Assembly (NCBI RefSeq): GCF_036408795.1
Contig: NZ_JAZGJP010000013.1
Location: forward strand, 1 to 57,935
Origin: Olsenella_L kribbiana
Lineage (GTDB): Bacteria; Actinomycetota; Coriobacteriia; Coriobacteriales; Atopobiaceae
Length of the DNA stretch: 57,935 nucleotides
Reading direction: 5' to 3'
Part shown: positions 1-8,600 of the stretch, piece by piece
How the letters are laid out: the number at the start of each line of letters is the position of its first letter
Numbering within the stretch: position 1 is the first letter of the stretch
Notes under the pieces: model-generated
Databases searched by the model: none
The model's input: only the letters and a program-made list of their open reading frames with translations
Told to the model about the DNA's origin: nothing
Position numbers and translations under genes: made by a program

Positions 1-176
1 CAGCTTCTTCCTGCACGTCGTCTGGCCGGCCTCTCCGGCCACCACCGCACAGGTTCCGCCATCCATCCGCACATGTACAGCTGACTTCCGGAACCGTTCG
101 TATGAAGTCTGTAATTGAGCGGAAATGCGTGGAGTCCCGATTTTGCAGAAAGCAGCGTGTACGCCCGCGTGCCCTC

Positions 177-185
177 TGGTATAAT
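177..185 (+). promoter_or_regulatory. Extended -10 promoter of tRNA-Glu
   Basis: TGGTATAAT is an extended -10 (TGn plus consensus TATAAT) ending 11 bases before the tRNA 5' end, a normal distance to a transcription start. No convincing -35 hexamer is visible at 17 bp. The rest of bases 1-176 shows no gene that I can support. Confidence 0.5.
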
Positions 186-196
186 CAGCTCCTGCC

Positions 197-271
197 GTCC
201 CCATCGTCTAGCGGTTAGGACATCGCCCTTTCAAGGCGGCGACACGAGTTCGAGTCTCGTTGGGGGCACCA
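197..271 (+). tRNA. tRNA-Glu (TTC)
   Basis: A full cloverleaf can be drawn. The acceptor stem GTCCCCA pairs with TGGGGGC. The anticodon loop CTTTCAA gives anticodon TTC, and the T arm is ACGAG-TTCGAGT-CTCGT. Discriminator A is followed by an encoded CCA. Confidence 0.97.
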
Positions 272-284
272 TGGAATGAGGGAA

Positions 285-313
285 GCGCTCTGCCGGAAGG
301 CAGGGCGCTTTTT
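285..313 (+). terminator. Rho-independent terminator after tRNA-Glu
   Basis: Perfect 10-bp stem GCGCTCTGCC/GGCAGGGCGC with a GGAA tetraloop, followed by a T5 run. Confidence 0.9.
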
Positions 314-323
314 CTGTGCCACG

Positions 324-1304
324 CTATTTCCCGAGGCGCTGGAGCACGGTCTCGGCGATTGCCTCAGACGTGAGCCCTGCGCGCTTCCTCAGATGTGCCT
401 GCGTATCTGCCTCGAGATAGGTGTCAGGAGCCGCGACTGGGACAAGTGACGGCCTCTTGGCCAGAGGCGCCAGATATTCTGCCAAGGCGCTGCCAAGGCC
501 GCCGATGCGCGTATGCTCCTCGGCAGAGACCCAGAGATGGGCGCCCAGGAACTGGTTCAGAAATGCTGTGTCGAGCGGCTTTATCGTCGCAAGCTCGGCA
601 AGAGCGCAGGAGATGCCCTGCGTGGCGAGCGTCTCCTGTGCGTCCGCTGCCGCAGCGCAGAGGCTTCCTGTCGCTATGAGCACGACCTCGGCATCTTCTG
701 GACCTGCCAGAAGCGTGCCTGCGCCGATCCTGAAGTCCACGCCGGCATCTGTGGGCTCCAGGAACGTGCCCGTTGTTATGCGCACATAGGCCGGCCTCGG
801 GTGCGCTGCAAGCTCCTCCAGGGCAAGTGCCAGCTCGGCGTTGTCCCTCGGAGATACGACCGTGAGGTTCGGAATCGCACGCATGTCTGCAATGTCCTCG
901 AGCCCCATATGGCTCGCACCGAGCTCCCCTACGGCGTAGCCCGCTCCCAGGCCCACCAAGATCACGGGGCTTTCCATCATGCCGAGGTTCACACGGATCT
1001 GGTCGAGCACGCGTGCCGTGATGAAGGGCGCGTAGGAGACAGCAAAGACAGGGCCCCCCTCGTTTGCAAGGGCTGCGGCCACCTCAATCTGGTTCTGCTC
1101 TGCGATGCCGCACTGCACGAAGGCATCGGGATGACGTACCTTGAGATTGTCGAGCGAAAGCCTCCGACCATAGTCGGAGACAACGACGGAGAGCAGCGGA
1201 TAGGCATCTGCGAGCCGTGCCATCGTCTCGCCGAAGACCTCCTTGGAATCCTTTGCATCGAGCGCACGTGCCTCTCCGGCATCCATATGACGCATCTCAC
1301 TCAT
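324..1304 (-). CDS. Transketolase, C-terminal subunit
   Basis: This is the pyrimidine-binding and C-terminal half of a two-piece transketolase, about 326 aa. With the upstream gene it would interconvert pentose, triose and hexose phosphates using thiamine diphosphate. Visible marks are PDAFVQCGIAEQN, holding the conserved Glu that activates the cofactor, then an SHMGLEDIADMRAIPNL segment and a transketolase C-domain near the end (VSAEEHTRIGGLGSALAE). The start ATG at 1304 lies within the last codons of the upstream gene (8-bp overlap), so the halves are translationally coupled. The longer open frame begins inside the partner and is not used. Confidence 0.92.
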   Translation of the reverse strand: MSEMRHMDAGEARALDAKDSKEVFGETMARLADAYPLLSVVVSDYGRRLSLDNLKVRHPDAFVQCGIAEQNQIEVAAALANEGGPVFAVSYAPFITARVLDQIRVNLGMMESPVILVGLGAGYAVGELGASHMGLEDIADMRAIPNLTVVSPRDNAELALALEELAAHPRPAYVRITTGTFLEPTDAGVDFRIGAGTLLAGPEDAEVVLIATGSLCAAAADAQETLATQGISCALAELATIKPLDTAFLNQFLGAHLWVSAEEHTRIGGLGSALAEYLAPLAKRPSLVPVAAPDTYLEADTQAHLRKRAGLTSEAIAETVLQRLGK

Positions 1305-3039
1305 GGGCTGCTGCCTCCCTCGCTGCTGCAAGCTCCACTTCAGCCTCATCCCAGAGCTCTCTGTCGAGCCCATGGTCATGCCATGCCGCCACACCCGCCG
1401 CGAATGAGAGGCCCTTGCCCTTCACGGTGTGGGCAATGATGGCACGGGGGGCATCGTGGGCAGACGAGAGCGCCTGCCAGAGCGCACCGACGTCGTGGCC
1501 GTCCACTTCCACGGTCTCGAACCCGAAGGCAGCAAATTTCTGCGCAAGAGGCGCTGTATCGAGGATCTCTGCGGTCGGTCCGTCGAGCTGCATGCCATTC
1601 GCATCGACTATCACCGTGAGCTGGGAAAGACGGTTGTGGCCGGCAAAGGCCGCTGCCTCCCACGTGCTTCCCTCATTGCACTCGCCGTCGCCCACGAGGC
1701 AGAAGACGCGCGAGGAGAGCTTCTTGCGTCTCAACGCCAGCGCCAGGCCTGCCGCATAGCCGAGGCCCATGCCGAGAGACCCTCCCGAGGTCTCGAGGCC
1801 ACGCGCGGGGTCGCGCTTGGGGTGCTTGAAGAGCACCGCATCCGGCCCGAAGAGCCCTTTGTCCATATCTTCCTGAGAGATGAGGCCAGCCTTGAGAAGT
1901 GCCGGGTAAAGGCCGACGGCAGCATGTGCCTTCGAGAGCACGAAGCGGTCGCGCTCCTCCCAGGGCATGCCGTCCTTGCCAGTATGCAGGACGGCACCAA
2001 AGAGGACGGCGTAGATCTCTGCCGCCGAGAACGCGCCTCCGATATGGAAGGGCATGTCCGGATAGCGCTCAGCCGTCTTGATGACGCCCTCGCGGATATC
2101 GCAGGCCAGAAGGTCGAGACGGCGGCGCTCCTGCTTCGGAAGCACCTCTGCATCGCGCGGAGAGACCGCAGGGACTTGAGGACGCTTCATCTCATCCTGC
2201 AGTGCCACACCCATGAGGCTCTGGTCTGAGCGCAGCCAGGTCAGGCTCCACTCGATCGGGACATGGTTGTCGAGGCTGATCGTCTGCTCGAGCAGAAGCA
2301 CCGGTGCCTCGGCAGGAAGCGCCAAGTATCCTCCATGCTCCTTGCCAGCGCAGGTCGCCGAGCTTCTCATGTTCGAGAGGGCAATCTCGCGGCCCGAGCA
2401 GCGCTCGACGGCGTCGAAGAGCGACTCCTTCGTGAAGTCGGAGTCAGCCAGCCCCGGGCAGGCACCAAGGTTCTCCCATGATTCTTGGCAGACGATGGCT
2501 CGGCCTTCGACCGTGCGGACCCGGCGCATGAAGAGGACAGGCTCTCCTGTCTCGAGTCCCAGCTCCTGTGCGACCTCGGCAGGTGCCGGCAGCACTTCCT
2601 TTGCGAGCACCTGGGTCTTGAAGGCAAGCCCCTGCTCCTTCAGGGCATGGGCAAAGGAGAGCGGACGCGCGCCTCCCGGATGTGCCACGCCGGAGCGGGT
2701 CACGAACGTCCCCTTGCCCTTGCGCTGGACCAGGAGGCCTTCATCCACAAGCATGCCAATGGCACGGCGGACGGTGCCGCGGGAGACGCCGTAGCGCTCC
2801 ATCAGGGCATGCTCGCTCATGATTCTCGAACCTGCCGGCCACTCGCCTGAGATGATGCGGCCACGCAGCAGCTTTGCCAGCAGCTCGTGCAGGAGCTGCC
2901 CTGTGCCTGCCTCCCTCAGAGGGACTGCTGCCTCTGGACAAGGGGCAGCATCTGCGCCAGGCGTCTTCTCGGCCTCACGCGCAACAAGCTGCGGCACCGG
3001 AAAGCTCCTCTGTGCACGCTTCTCTGCTATCTCTGCCAT
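1297..3039 (-). CDS. GntR/UTRA regulator fused to transketolase N-terminal subunit
   Basis: One unbroken frame of about 580 aa joins three modules. Residues ~40-120 are a GntR winged helix (GRIISGEWPAGSRI, then YGVSRGTVRRAIGMLVDEGL). Residues ~125-285 are a UTRA ligand domain (YLALPAEAPVLLLEQT, then PIEWSLTWLR). Residues ~300-580 are the thiamine-diphosphate-binding half of transketolase, with SKAHAAVGLYPAL, the GDGECNEGSTWEAA cofactor motif and HTVKGKG. GntR/UTRA proteins are normally stand-alone repressors sensing sugar or phosphorylated ligands, so this looks like a self-regulating enzyme half. I chose ATG 3039, 9 nt after GAGGAAG; a TTG at 3081 is the alternative. An in-frame ATG at 2190 behind AGGATGAG could give a separate 297-aa enzyme subunit. 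Confidence 0.9.
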   Translation of the reverse strand: MAEIAEKRAQRSFPVPQLVAREAEKTPGADAAPCPEAAVPLREAGTGQLLHELLAKLLRGRIISGEWPAGSRIMSEHALMERYGVSRGTVRRAIGMLVDEGLLVQRKGKGTFVTRSGVAHPGGARPLSFAHALKEQGLAFKTQVLAKEVLPAPAEVAQELGLETGEPVLFMRRVRTVEGRAIVCQESWENLGACPGLADSDFTKESLFDAVERCSGREIALSNMRSSATCAGKEHGGYLALPAEAPVLLLEQTISLDNHVPIEWSLTWLRSDQSLMGVALQDEMKRPQVPAVSPRDAEVLPKQERRRLDLLACDIREGVIKTAERYPDMPFHIGGAFSAAEIYAVLFGAVLHTGKDGMPWEERDRFVLSKAHAAVGLYPALLKAGLISQEDMDKGLFGPDAVLFKHPKRDPARGLETSGGSLGMGLGYAAGLALALRRKKLSSRVFCLVGDGECNEGSTWEAAAFAGHNRLSQLTVIVDANGMQLDGPTAEILDTAPLAQKFAAFGFETVEVDGHDVGALWQALSSAHDAPRAIIAHTVKGKGLSFAAGVAAWHDHGLDRELWDEAEVELAAAREAAAHE

Positions 3040-3075
3040 GGGTGGACACTTCCTCGTGGGCCCTGCTTTCCCGAA

Positions 3076-3127
3076 GGACAACTAGAAGACAGGACAGGTT
3101 ATGGACAACTGAGCGTAGCCCATCATA
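3076..3127 (-). promoter_or_regulatory. Putative promoter and operator of the fused regulator-transketolase
   Basis: On the minus strand a -10-like TATGAT (3122-3127) is followed by AGTTGTCC, ACCTGTCC and AGTTGTCC at 3103-3110, 3092-3099 and 3076-3083. Repeated octamers just inside the transcript would suit autorepression by the GntR domain. No good -35 is visible, and the operator role is inference. Confidence 0.3.
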
Positions 3128-3216
3128 GTGCACAGGAGAAGTCCATCATCTGCCAACGGCAAAGTCCGCAATATCTCTGCGAGGGACGATGCCCTGCTGG
3201 AAGTGCGCCGCACTAC

Positions 3217-3244
3217 AAAAAGGCCGGAGCGCTATGTTCCGGCC
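3217..3244 (-). terminator. Terminator after tRNA-Leu
   Basis: On the minus strand a 7-bp stem GGCCGGA/TCCGGCC is followed by five T. Confidence 0.85.
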
Positions 3245-3254
3245 AAGATAGTTC

Positions 3255-3339
3255 TGGTAGGGGCGGCGGGGCTCGAACCCGCAAGCCTTGCGGCGGCAGA
3301 TTTTAAGTCTGCTGCGTCTGCCAATTTCGCCACGCCCCC
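3255..3339 (-). tRNA. tRNA-Leu (TAA)
   Basis: Acceptor GGGGGCG pairs with CGCCCCT. The anticodon loop CTTAAAA gives TAA, and there is a long variable arm as expected for a class II tRNA. The T loop is GGTTCGAGCC and CCA is encoded. It lies 35 bp after the Ppx/GppA gene on the same strand. Confidence 0.96.
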
Positions 3340-3374
3340 AAGCGTCCTTCAAGAGTAGCGCATTGAGGACAAGA

Positions 3375-4361
3375 TCAGAGCGTCGAGAGCGCAGGCGTCC
3401 AGGAAAGCGGCGCTTCCTCGCCGAGCCAGGCTGCTGCCGTGGCAAGCGAGAGGCCCGAGAGGAGGTCGTGCTCGCTTACGGTCGCCACGTCGAACCCGGT
3501 GCACTTCATGGCCTCAGAGATGGCAAGGGTGCCGCCGAGGATGACAGGCGCCCGCTTGGCCTGAAGGCCCTTCATATGTGCCCTCTCCTCGACCGTGAGG
3601 CTCGCGAGCCGTGCAGCCAGGCGCTCGGCTGTCGTGCGCTCGAGCTCGTGCAGATGCACGTAGGCAGAATCGTAAGGGTCGAGCTCTGCATCCATTGCGA
3701 CAAGCGAGGTCGCCGTGCCTCCGACAAGCACGAGACGGGTAGCTGCCTCAGGAAGCTCATCAAGCTCTGCTACCGCCTCCTCGAAGGGGCCATCGCAGAA
3801 GGCACGTGCCGCCTCGATCTCAGCTGCCGCAGGCGGGTCCTGCTTCTTCAGGAAGAGGTCCGTGAGGCGGCGTGCGCCCACATTGACCGAGCGCACATGG
3901 TCGACACGCAGGCGTCCATCTGCCAGCTTTCCCTGGCTCAGCTCCGTCGAGCCGCCGCCAGAATCTGCGACAAGCACCTCTTCGTCCGGAAAGTCCTGGA
4001 CGACGCCCAGAAGGGCCAGAGAGCCTTCAGTCGTGCCCGGAATGACAGAAGGAACAAGGCCGAGCTTGGCCAGAGGCTCCAGAAGCTCCGATGAGTTTTC
4101 GGCATCGCGCGCGGCGCTCGTGAGCGTGCAGGCGCAGGCAGATGCTCCCATGGCACGGGCTTCATCCACATAGCCCCTGACGCAGGCGAGCACACGCTCG
4201 ATAGCGGCAGAGGAGAGCCTTCCTGTCTCTGCCGTGCCTTCGCCCATGTTGCAGATCGTCGAGATCTTCTTGAGCTGGGAGAGCGCGCTCCCCTGCTCCT
4301 TTTCGGAGACCGCAAGACGCGCCGTGATCGTGCCGATATCGATGACTGCAATCCTCGCCAT
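3375..4361 (-). CDS. Ppx/GppA family exopolyphosphatase
   Basis: A 328-aa member of the sugar-kinase-like Ppx/GppA family, which hydrolyses inorganic polyphosphate or pppGpp. It shows phosphate-1-like AVIDIGTITARLAV, the SAARDAENSSELL region, the phosphate-2 motif VLVADSGGGSTEL and the adenosine-loop motif LVLVGGTATSL. It matches the short two-domain form that lacks the C-terminal HD extension of enteric Ppx. Its start lies 2 bp after the stop of the DivIC-like gene, so the two are co-transcribed. Which phosphate donor it uses cannot be told from sequence. Confidence 0.88.
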   Translation of the reverse strand: MARIAVIDIGTITARLAVSEKEQGSALSQLKKISTICNMGEGTAETGRLSSAAIERVLACVRGYVDEARAMGASACACTLTSAARDAENSSELLEPLAKLGLVPSVIPGTTEGSLALLGVVQDFPDEEVLVADSGGGSTELSQGKLADGRLRVDHVRSVNVGARRLTDLFLKKQDPPAAAEIEAARAFCDGPFEEAVAELDELPEAATRLVLVGGTATSLVAMDAELDPYDSAYVHLHELERTTAERLAARLASLTVEERAHMKGLQAKRAPVILGGTLAISEAMKCTGFDVATVSEHDLLSGLSLATAAAWLGEEAPLSWTPALSTL

Positions 4362-4363
4362 GA

Positions 4364-5152
4364 CTACTCCTCGAACTTGTACTGGAAAAACCCATCCAGG
4401 AACTTCGTGAGGTCGTCTGTATCGGCCGTCGCTGTGCTCGTGCCAGAGATTGTATCCGAGGTGGAATCAGAGCCATCGGAAGAGTCCTCGGCCACTTCGG
4501 AGCCTTCGCCCGTGATCGTGACCGGCGTCTCGCCCTCTTCGACGTAGCCATGCTTTCTGGCCTCGTCCTCGATGCCTTCCTGCGTCTGGAGCGAGCTCAC
4601 CTCGCCCTGGAGGACCGAGTTGGCAGAGTTCAGCTGCGCATACTGTGCCTGGAGGTCCTGGGTCCTCCTCTGAGCCACATACCAGCTGCGGATGGGACCA
4701 TAGAGGGAAAGGATGACAGCAGCTATGACCGCAAGGATCACGAGGCCCTTGTGGGAGCCGAGGATGCTCATCGGCTTGTCGGAGCCACGGCCGCGCTCCG
4801 CATCTGCAGCAGGAGAAGAGATGCCCTCTCTTCTGCGCCTGCGTGCTTCCTGGCGCTCCTGGACCGTGAGATTCTGAGGATCTGCTGCCTGCGTTGTCTG
4901 GACAGGTGCCTGGGCCGGGGCAGCATATGCAGCGCTGCGAGAGGTACGCCTATGCAGCCGGTCATTGCCGACTTTCCTGAACGCATCGCCGTCGCCTGAG
5001 AGCCTCACGCCACGCGAGTTCGGACCGACAAAGACAGCAGGACGCCAGCTGGCCTGGCTGGTGTTTCTCGTCTCGTGTACCCGAAGACGCGGAAGCGACC
5101 CGGTCTTGCCGGCATCGCCCGTGCTCCTGCCGAAAGATCTAGGCATTCTCAT
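4364..5152 (-). CDS. DivIC/FtsB-like septum formation initiator
   Basis: A bitopic membrane protein of about 262 aa. An Arg/Ser-rich cytoplasmic region of ~135 residues is followed by one transmembrane helix (GLVILAVIAAVILSLYGPI). Then comes a short coiled coil (RRTQDLQAQYAQLNSANSVL) and the short conserved patch EDEARKHGYVEEGE, typical of DivIC/FtsB division proteins that link FtsL and FtsQ. The tail is Ser/Asp/Thr-rich and acidic before an aromatic end (FLDGFFQYKFEE). Start ATG 5152 gives MRMPRSF; ATG 5179 is also in frame. The gene is followed at once by Ppx/GppA, a pairing common in actinobacteria. Confidence 0.82.
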   Translation of the reverse strand: MRMPRSFGRSTGDAGKTGSLPRLRVHETRNTSQASWRPAVFVGPNSRGVRLSGDGDAFRKVGNDRLHRRTSRSAAYAAPAQAPVQTTQAADPQNLTVQERQEARRRRREGISSPAADAERGRGSDKPMSILGSHKGLVILAVIAAVILSLYGPIRSWYVAQRRTQDLQAQYAQLNSANSVLQGEVSSLQTQEGIEDEARKHGYVEEGETPVTITGEGSEVAEDSSDGSDSTSDTISGTSTATADTDDLTKFLDGFFQYKFEE

Positions 5153-5219
5153 TGCGTGCGTTTCCCCATCGAGACCCATAGCTGCCTGTTTCGTTTGAAG
5201 TATAGATACAGCCTGAAGA

Positions 5220-5255
5220 AGACAGAAGGACCAGCCGGCCCTTCTGTCTCTTTTA
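5220..5255 (+). terminator. Hairpin upstream of the DivIC-like gene
   Basis: The 10-bp stem AGACAGAAGG/CCTTCTGTCT is followed on the plus strand by CTTTTAT. No plus-strand gene precedes it, so it may instead be a leader hairpin of the minus-strand division gene. The orientation is uncertain. Confidence 0.4.
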
Positions 5256-5408
5256 TACCATGCCACAGCGCCTGCCATCCTGGCCTGTGCACAGTTTCCA
5301 TTACTGGGCACTGCTGGCAATGGTCCGGCCACGAGGCCACATCGGCCCATTTCTCTGGCTGGAGTCCGAACCAAGAGCCAGAATGATTGCTGAAGACAAG
5401 GAGAATCC

Positions 5409-5621
5409 ATGCCCGACATGGCATCAGCAAAACAGCCGGGCAGCCCGGAGACGGAGAAGAAGGCCTGCTGGGGGACTGCGTGCAACGGGACAGAGCTCGC
5501 AGACGGCCTTCTTCATGCGATGGCAGAAGAATATGAGGAAGGCACCTGGTCAGGGCATGCAGGCAAGATCCACCATGGCAAGCCCTGTACAGATGCCAAA
5601 AGAGCCGCATCAGCAGGCTGA
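5409..5621 (+). CDS. Small hypothetical protein, possibly an antitoxin remnant
   Basis: A 70-aa ORF in an otherwise empty ~540-bp gap between the DivIC-like gene and mfd. AAGGAG lies 5 nt before its ATG, a good ribosome site. The stretch AMAEEYEEGTWSGHAGKIHH resembles, from memory, the N-terminus of small ribbon-helix-helix antitoxin-like proteins that continue with a Gly-Arg-Pro and a DNA-binding strand. Here the frame ends soon after, so it may be a truncated copy or chance. No partner toxin is adjacent. Confidence 0.33.
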   Translation: MPDMASAKQPGSPETEKKACWGTACNGTELADGLLHAMAEEYEEGTWSGHAGKIHHGKPCTDAKRAASAG

Positions 5622-5643
5622 GGCAAGCGCGGCTTCAATTCAG

Positions 5644-5679
5644 AAAGGCGCAGGGGCAAATTTCTTCTGTCCCTGCGCC
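5644..5679 (-). terminator. Terminator of mfd
   Basis: GGCGCAGGG pairs with CCCTGCGCC across a ~15-nt loop and is followed on the minus strand by TTTCTG. It lies 14 bp beyond the mfd stop and may also serve the converging small ORF. Confidence 0.75.
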
Positions 5680-5692
5680 ATCTGCTGTGCGC

Positions 5693-8600
5693 CTATTCGT
5701 CTTCCTCGTCGTCTCCGCCGACCTCTTCGAGGACGCCGAGCGCAGCAGGCACGATCTCCTCTGCCCCCTTGTGGAAGGGATACTTGAGCTGCTTCGTCTT
5801 CGGATAGTAGAAGGCGTGGCGCTCCTTGAACTTGAGCGCAAGCTTCCTCGGCACCTCGATGCCCTGATAGACGAAGCGTCCCTGGATGAGGGAGACCGAG
5901 GTGATGCCCATGCGCTGGCAGCGGATGCGGATGCGGGCCCTGTCGAAGAGGTTCCTGCCCGCAAGCGGCAGCGCCCCATAGCGCTCCTCGCAGTCCTTCT
6001 GGATGCGGTCCACATCAGAGAGCTCTGAGGCAGAGGCAAGCTGGCGGTAGACAAGAACGCGCTTGTCCACCTCAGGCAGGTATTCCTCTGCGAGATAGAA
6101 GTCTGCCGAGAGGTTGATCGTGACCTCGGGCTGCTCTGTCTGCGCCGTCTCGCCCCTGGCTTCGCTTACCGCCTCGCCGAGCATCTGCGTGAAGAGGTCG
6201 AAGCCGACGCTCGAGAGGTTGCCATGCTGCTCTGCACCCACAAGCGAGCCAGCGCCTCTGATCTCGAGGTCACGCATTGCGATGCGCATGCCGGATCCGA
6301 GGTCCTGATACTCGTTGATAGCGGTCAGACGGTCCGTTGCCTCAGGCGTGAGCGGCTGCTCTCCCGGGAACATGAAGTAGGCATAGGCCTGGATGCGGCC
6401 ACGTCCGACACGGCCCTTGAGCTGGTAGAGCTGGGCCAGTCCCAGGCGCTGAGAGTCCTCGATGATCAAGGTATTCGTATGGGGGTTGTCGATGCCGGAC
6501 TCGATGATCGTCGTTGCCACGAGCACATCGATCTCATGCTCCTGGAACTTCATCATCATGTCCTCGACCTCGCGCGGGCTCATCTTGCCATGCGCGACGC
6601 CGATTCTTGCCTCGGGCGCAGCCTCCTGGACGCGCATGACCGCATCGTCGATCGTCTTGACGCGGTTGCTCACGTAGTAGACCTGTCCCTTGCGGGCAAG
6701 CTCGAAGCGGATGGCGGCACTCACGACGTCCGGATCCCACTCGCCGACCGTCACCTTCACGGGCAGCCTTCCCGGAGGTGCTGTCATGATGAGCGACATG
6801 TCGCGGACGCCGCTCACGGCCATCTGCATCGTGCGCGGAATCGGCGTAGCGGAAAGCGTCAGCACATCGACCTGCTCGCGCATGTTCTTGAGCTGCTCCT
6901 TGTGCTGGACGCCGAAGCGCTGCTCCTCGTCGATGATGACAAGGCCAAGGTCGTGGGGGTTCACATCGTTCGAGAGCAGGCGGTGCGTGCCGATGAGGAC
7001 ATCGACCGTGCCCTCAGCAAAGCCCTTCAAGGCCTTCTTCTGCCTGGCCGGCGTGACGAAGCGGGAGAGCACCTGGACGTTGAGACCGAAGGGCGTAAAC
7101 CGCTCATAGAACGTCTGGTGGTGCTGCTCGGCGAGAATCGTCGTGGGGCACAAGACCATGACCTGGCGGGAGGAGCAGCAGCACTTGAAGGCCGCACGCA
7201 GGGCCACCTCGGTCTTGCCGAAGCCCACATCGCCGCAGAGGAGCCTGTCCATAGGCTTCGGCGACTCCATATCGGCCTTGATGTCTGCAATCGCAGACTT
7301 CTGGTCAGGCGTCAGAGGATAGGGGAAGCTTGCCTCCATCTCCTCCTGCTCAGGGGTGTCAGGCGGGAAGGCATAGCCCGCGACGCTTGCGCGCCTCGTA
7401 TAGAGGTCCACGAGGTCGAAGGCAAGCTTCTTTGCGCTCTTCCGGGCCTTGCCGGTCGCACGCGACCAGTCTGCTGTATTGAGGCGCGTGAGGCGCGGAG
7501 CCGCACCATCCGGGCCGATATAGCGGGTGATCCTGTCCACCTGCTCGAGCGGCACATAGAGCTTGTCGCCGCCTGCATATTCGAGGAGGAAGTAGTCACG
7601 CTGGCGTCCTGCCACTTCCTGGCGCACGATCTGGGAGAAGAGGGCGATGCCGTGCGTTGCGTGCACGACATAGTCTCCCGGCTTGAACGGGAACGTGACC
7701 GAGGTGGGATCGATCTTCTTGACCCGCTTCGCATGCTTTGCCATGCGAGCCGTGAGATCTGACACCGAAAGGACGCCCAGGCCTGCCGTCGGCACGATGA
7801 TGCCAGCAGGGACCGGTGCATCGAAGAACGTGACCTTCCCCTTCTCAAGGGGCACGATGCTCTTTTCCGCCTCAGGATCGTCTACCGGGATCCTGTTCTC
7901 GGGGGCCGAGCCCAGAGACTCGACAAAGGGGATGGCCTCGTCGTTGAAGGTAAGCTCCAAGGCCTCGCGGGCACCTCTGTCCGGCACAGCGAAGATCACG
8001 GCCATGCGATCAGAGATCATCTGGCGGACGCTTCCCAGAAGCTTCGTATCGGAACCTGCGATATTCGGCTGCCTCACCTTGAGCTCTGCCGTCACACGCG
8101 TCCCCTGGCGCATGATGCTTGCAAACGAGAGGCGCTGCTGCCGCCCGAAATCGAGCTTCTTCGGGTCGGTATAGAGACCTTCCGTCTTCTCGCGCGCATT
8201 CTGCGCAGCAGATGAGATGTCGTCTGTCGCACGCTGGCAGTCATCAAAGAGCGCCCTCGGCTCTGCAAGCACGACAAGCGTCTCAGACGAGATGTGCTCC
8301 AAGGGCGATGCCGTGCTGCCGTAGAGCACCGGCAGATACTTCTCGAGATGCGGCGCATCTGCGCCCTGGCTGATAAGCTCGAGGTCCTCAGCGATCTTCG
8401 TGCTCTCCTGTGCCGGCTTGAAGAGGGCCTTCTTGGCACGGATGATGCTCTCGGAAGAGAGTGCCATCTCGCGGCAGGGCCCCACCGTCACGCTCTCGAG
8501 CTCGCCGATCGTCTGGCCGGTCGAAGGCACCATGCGGCGGATCCGGTCGATCTCGTCGCCGAAGAACTCGATCCTCACCGGGCTTGTTGCCTGTGCGGGG

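Noticed and set aside
1305..1394. Longer start for the transketolase C-terminal subunit
   Set aside because: It would overlap the partner gene by ~100 bp and adds residues with no family match; ATG 1304 fits the coupled start.
5149..5610. Minus-strand frame of 153 codons in the DivIC-mfd gap
   Set aside because: Rich in Cys, Trp and His without pattern, no ribosome site, and it covers a hairpin. The plus-strand 70-aa ORF is the better candidate.
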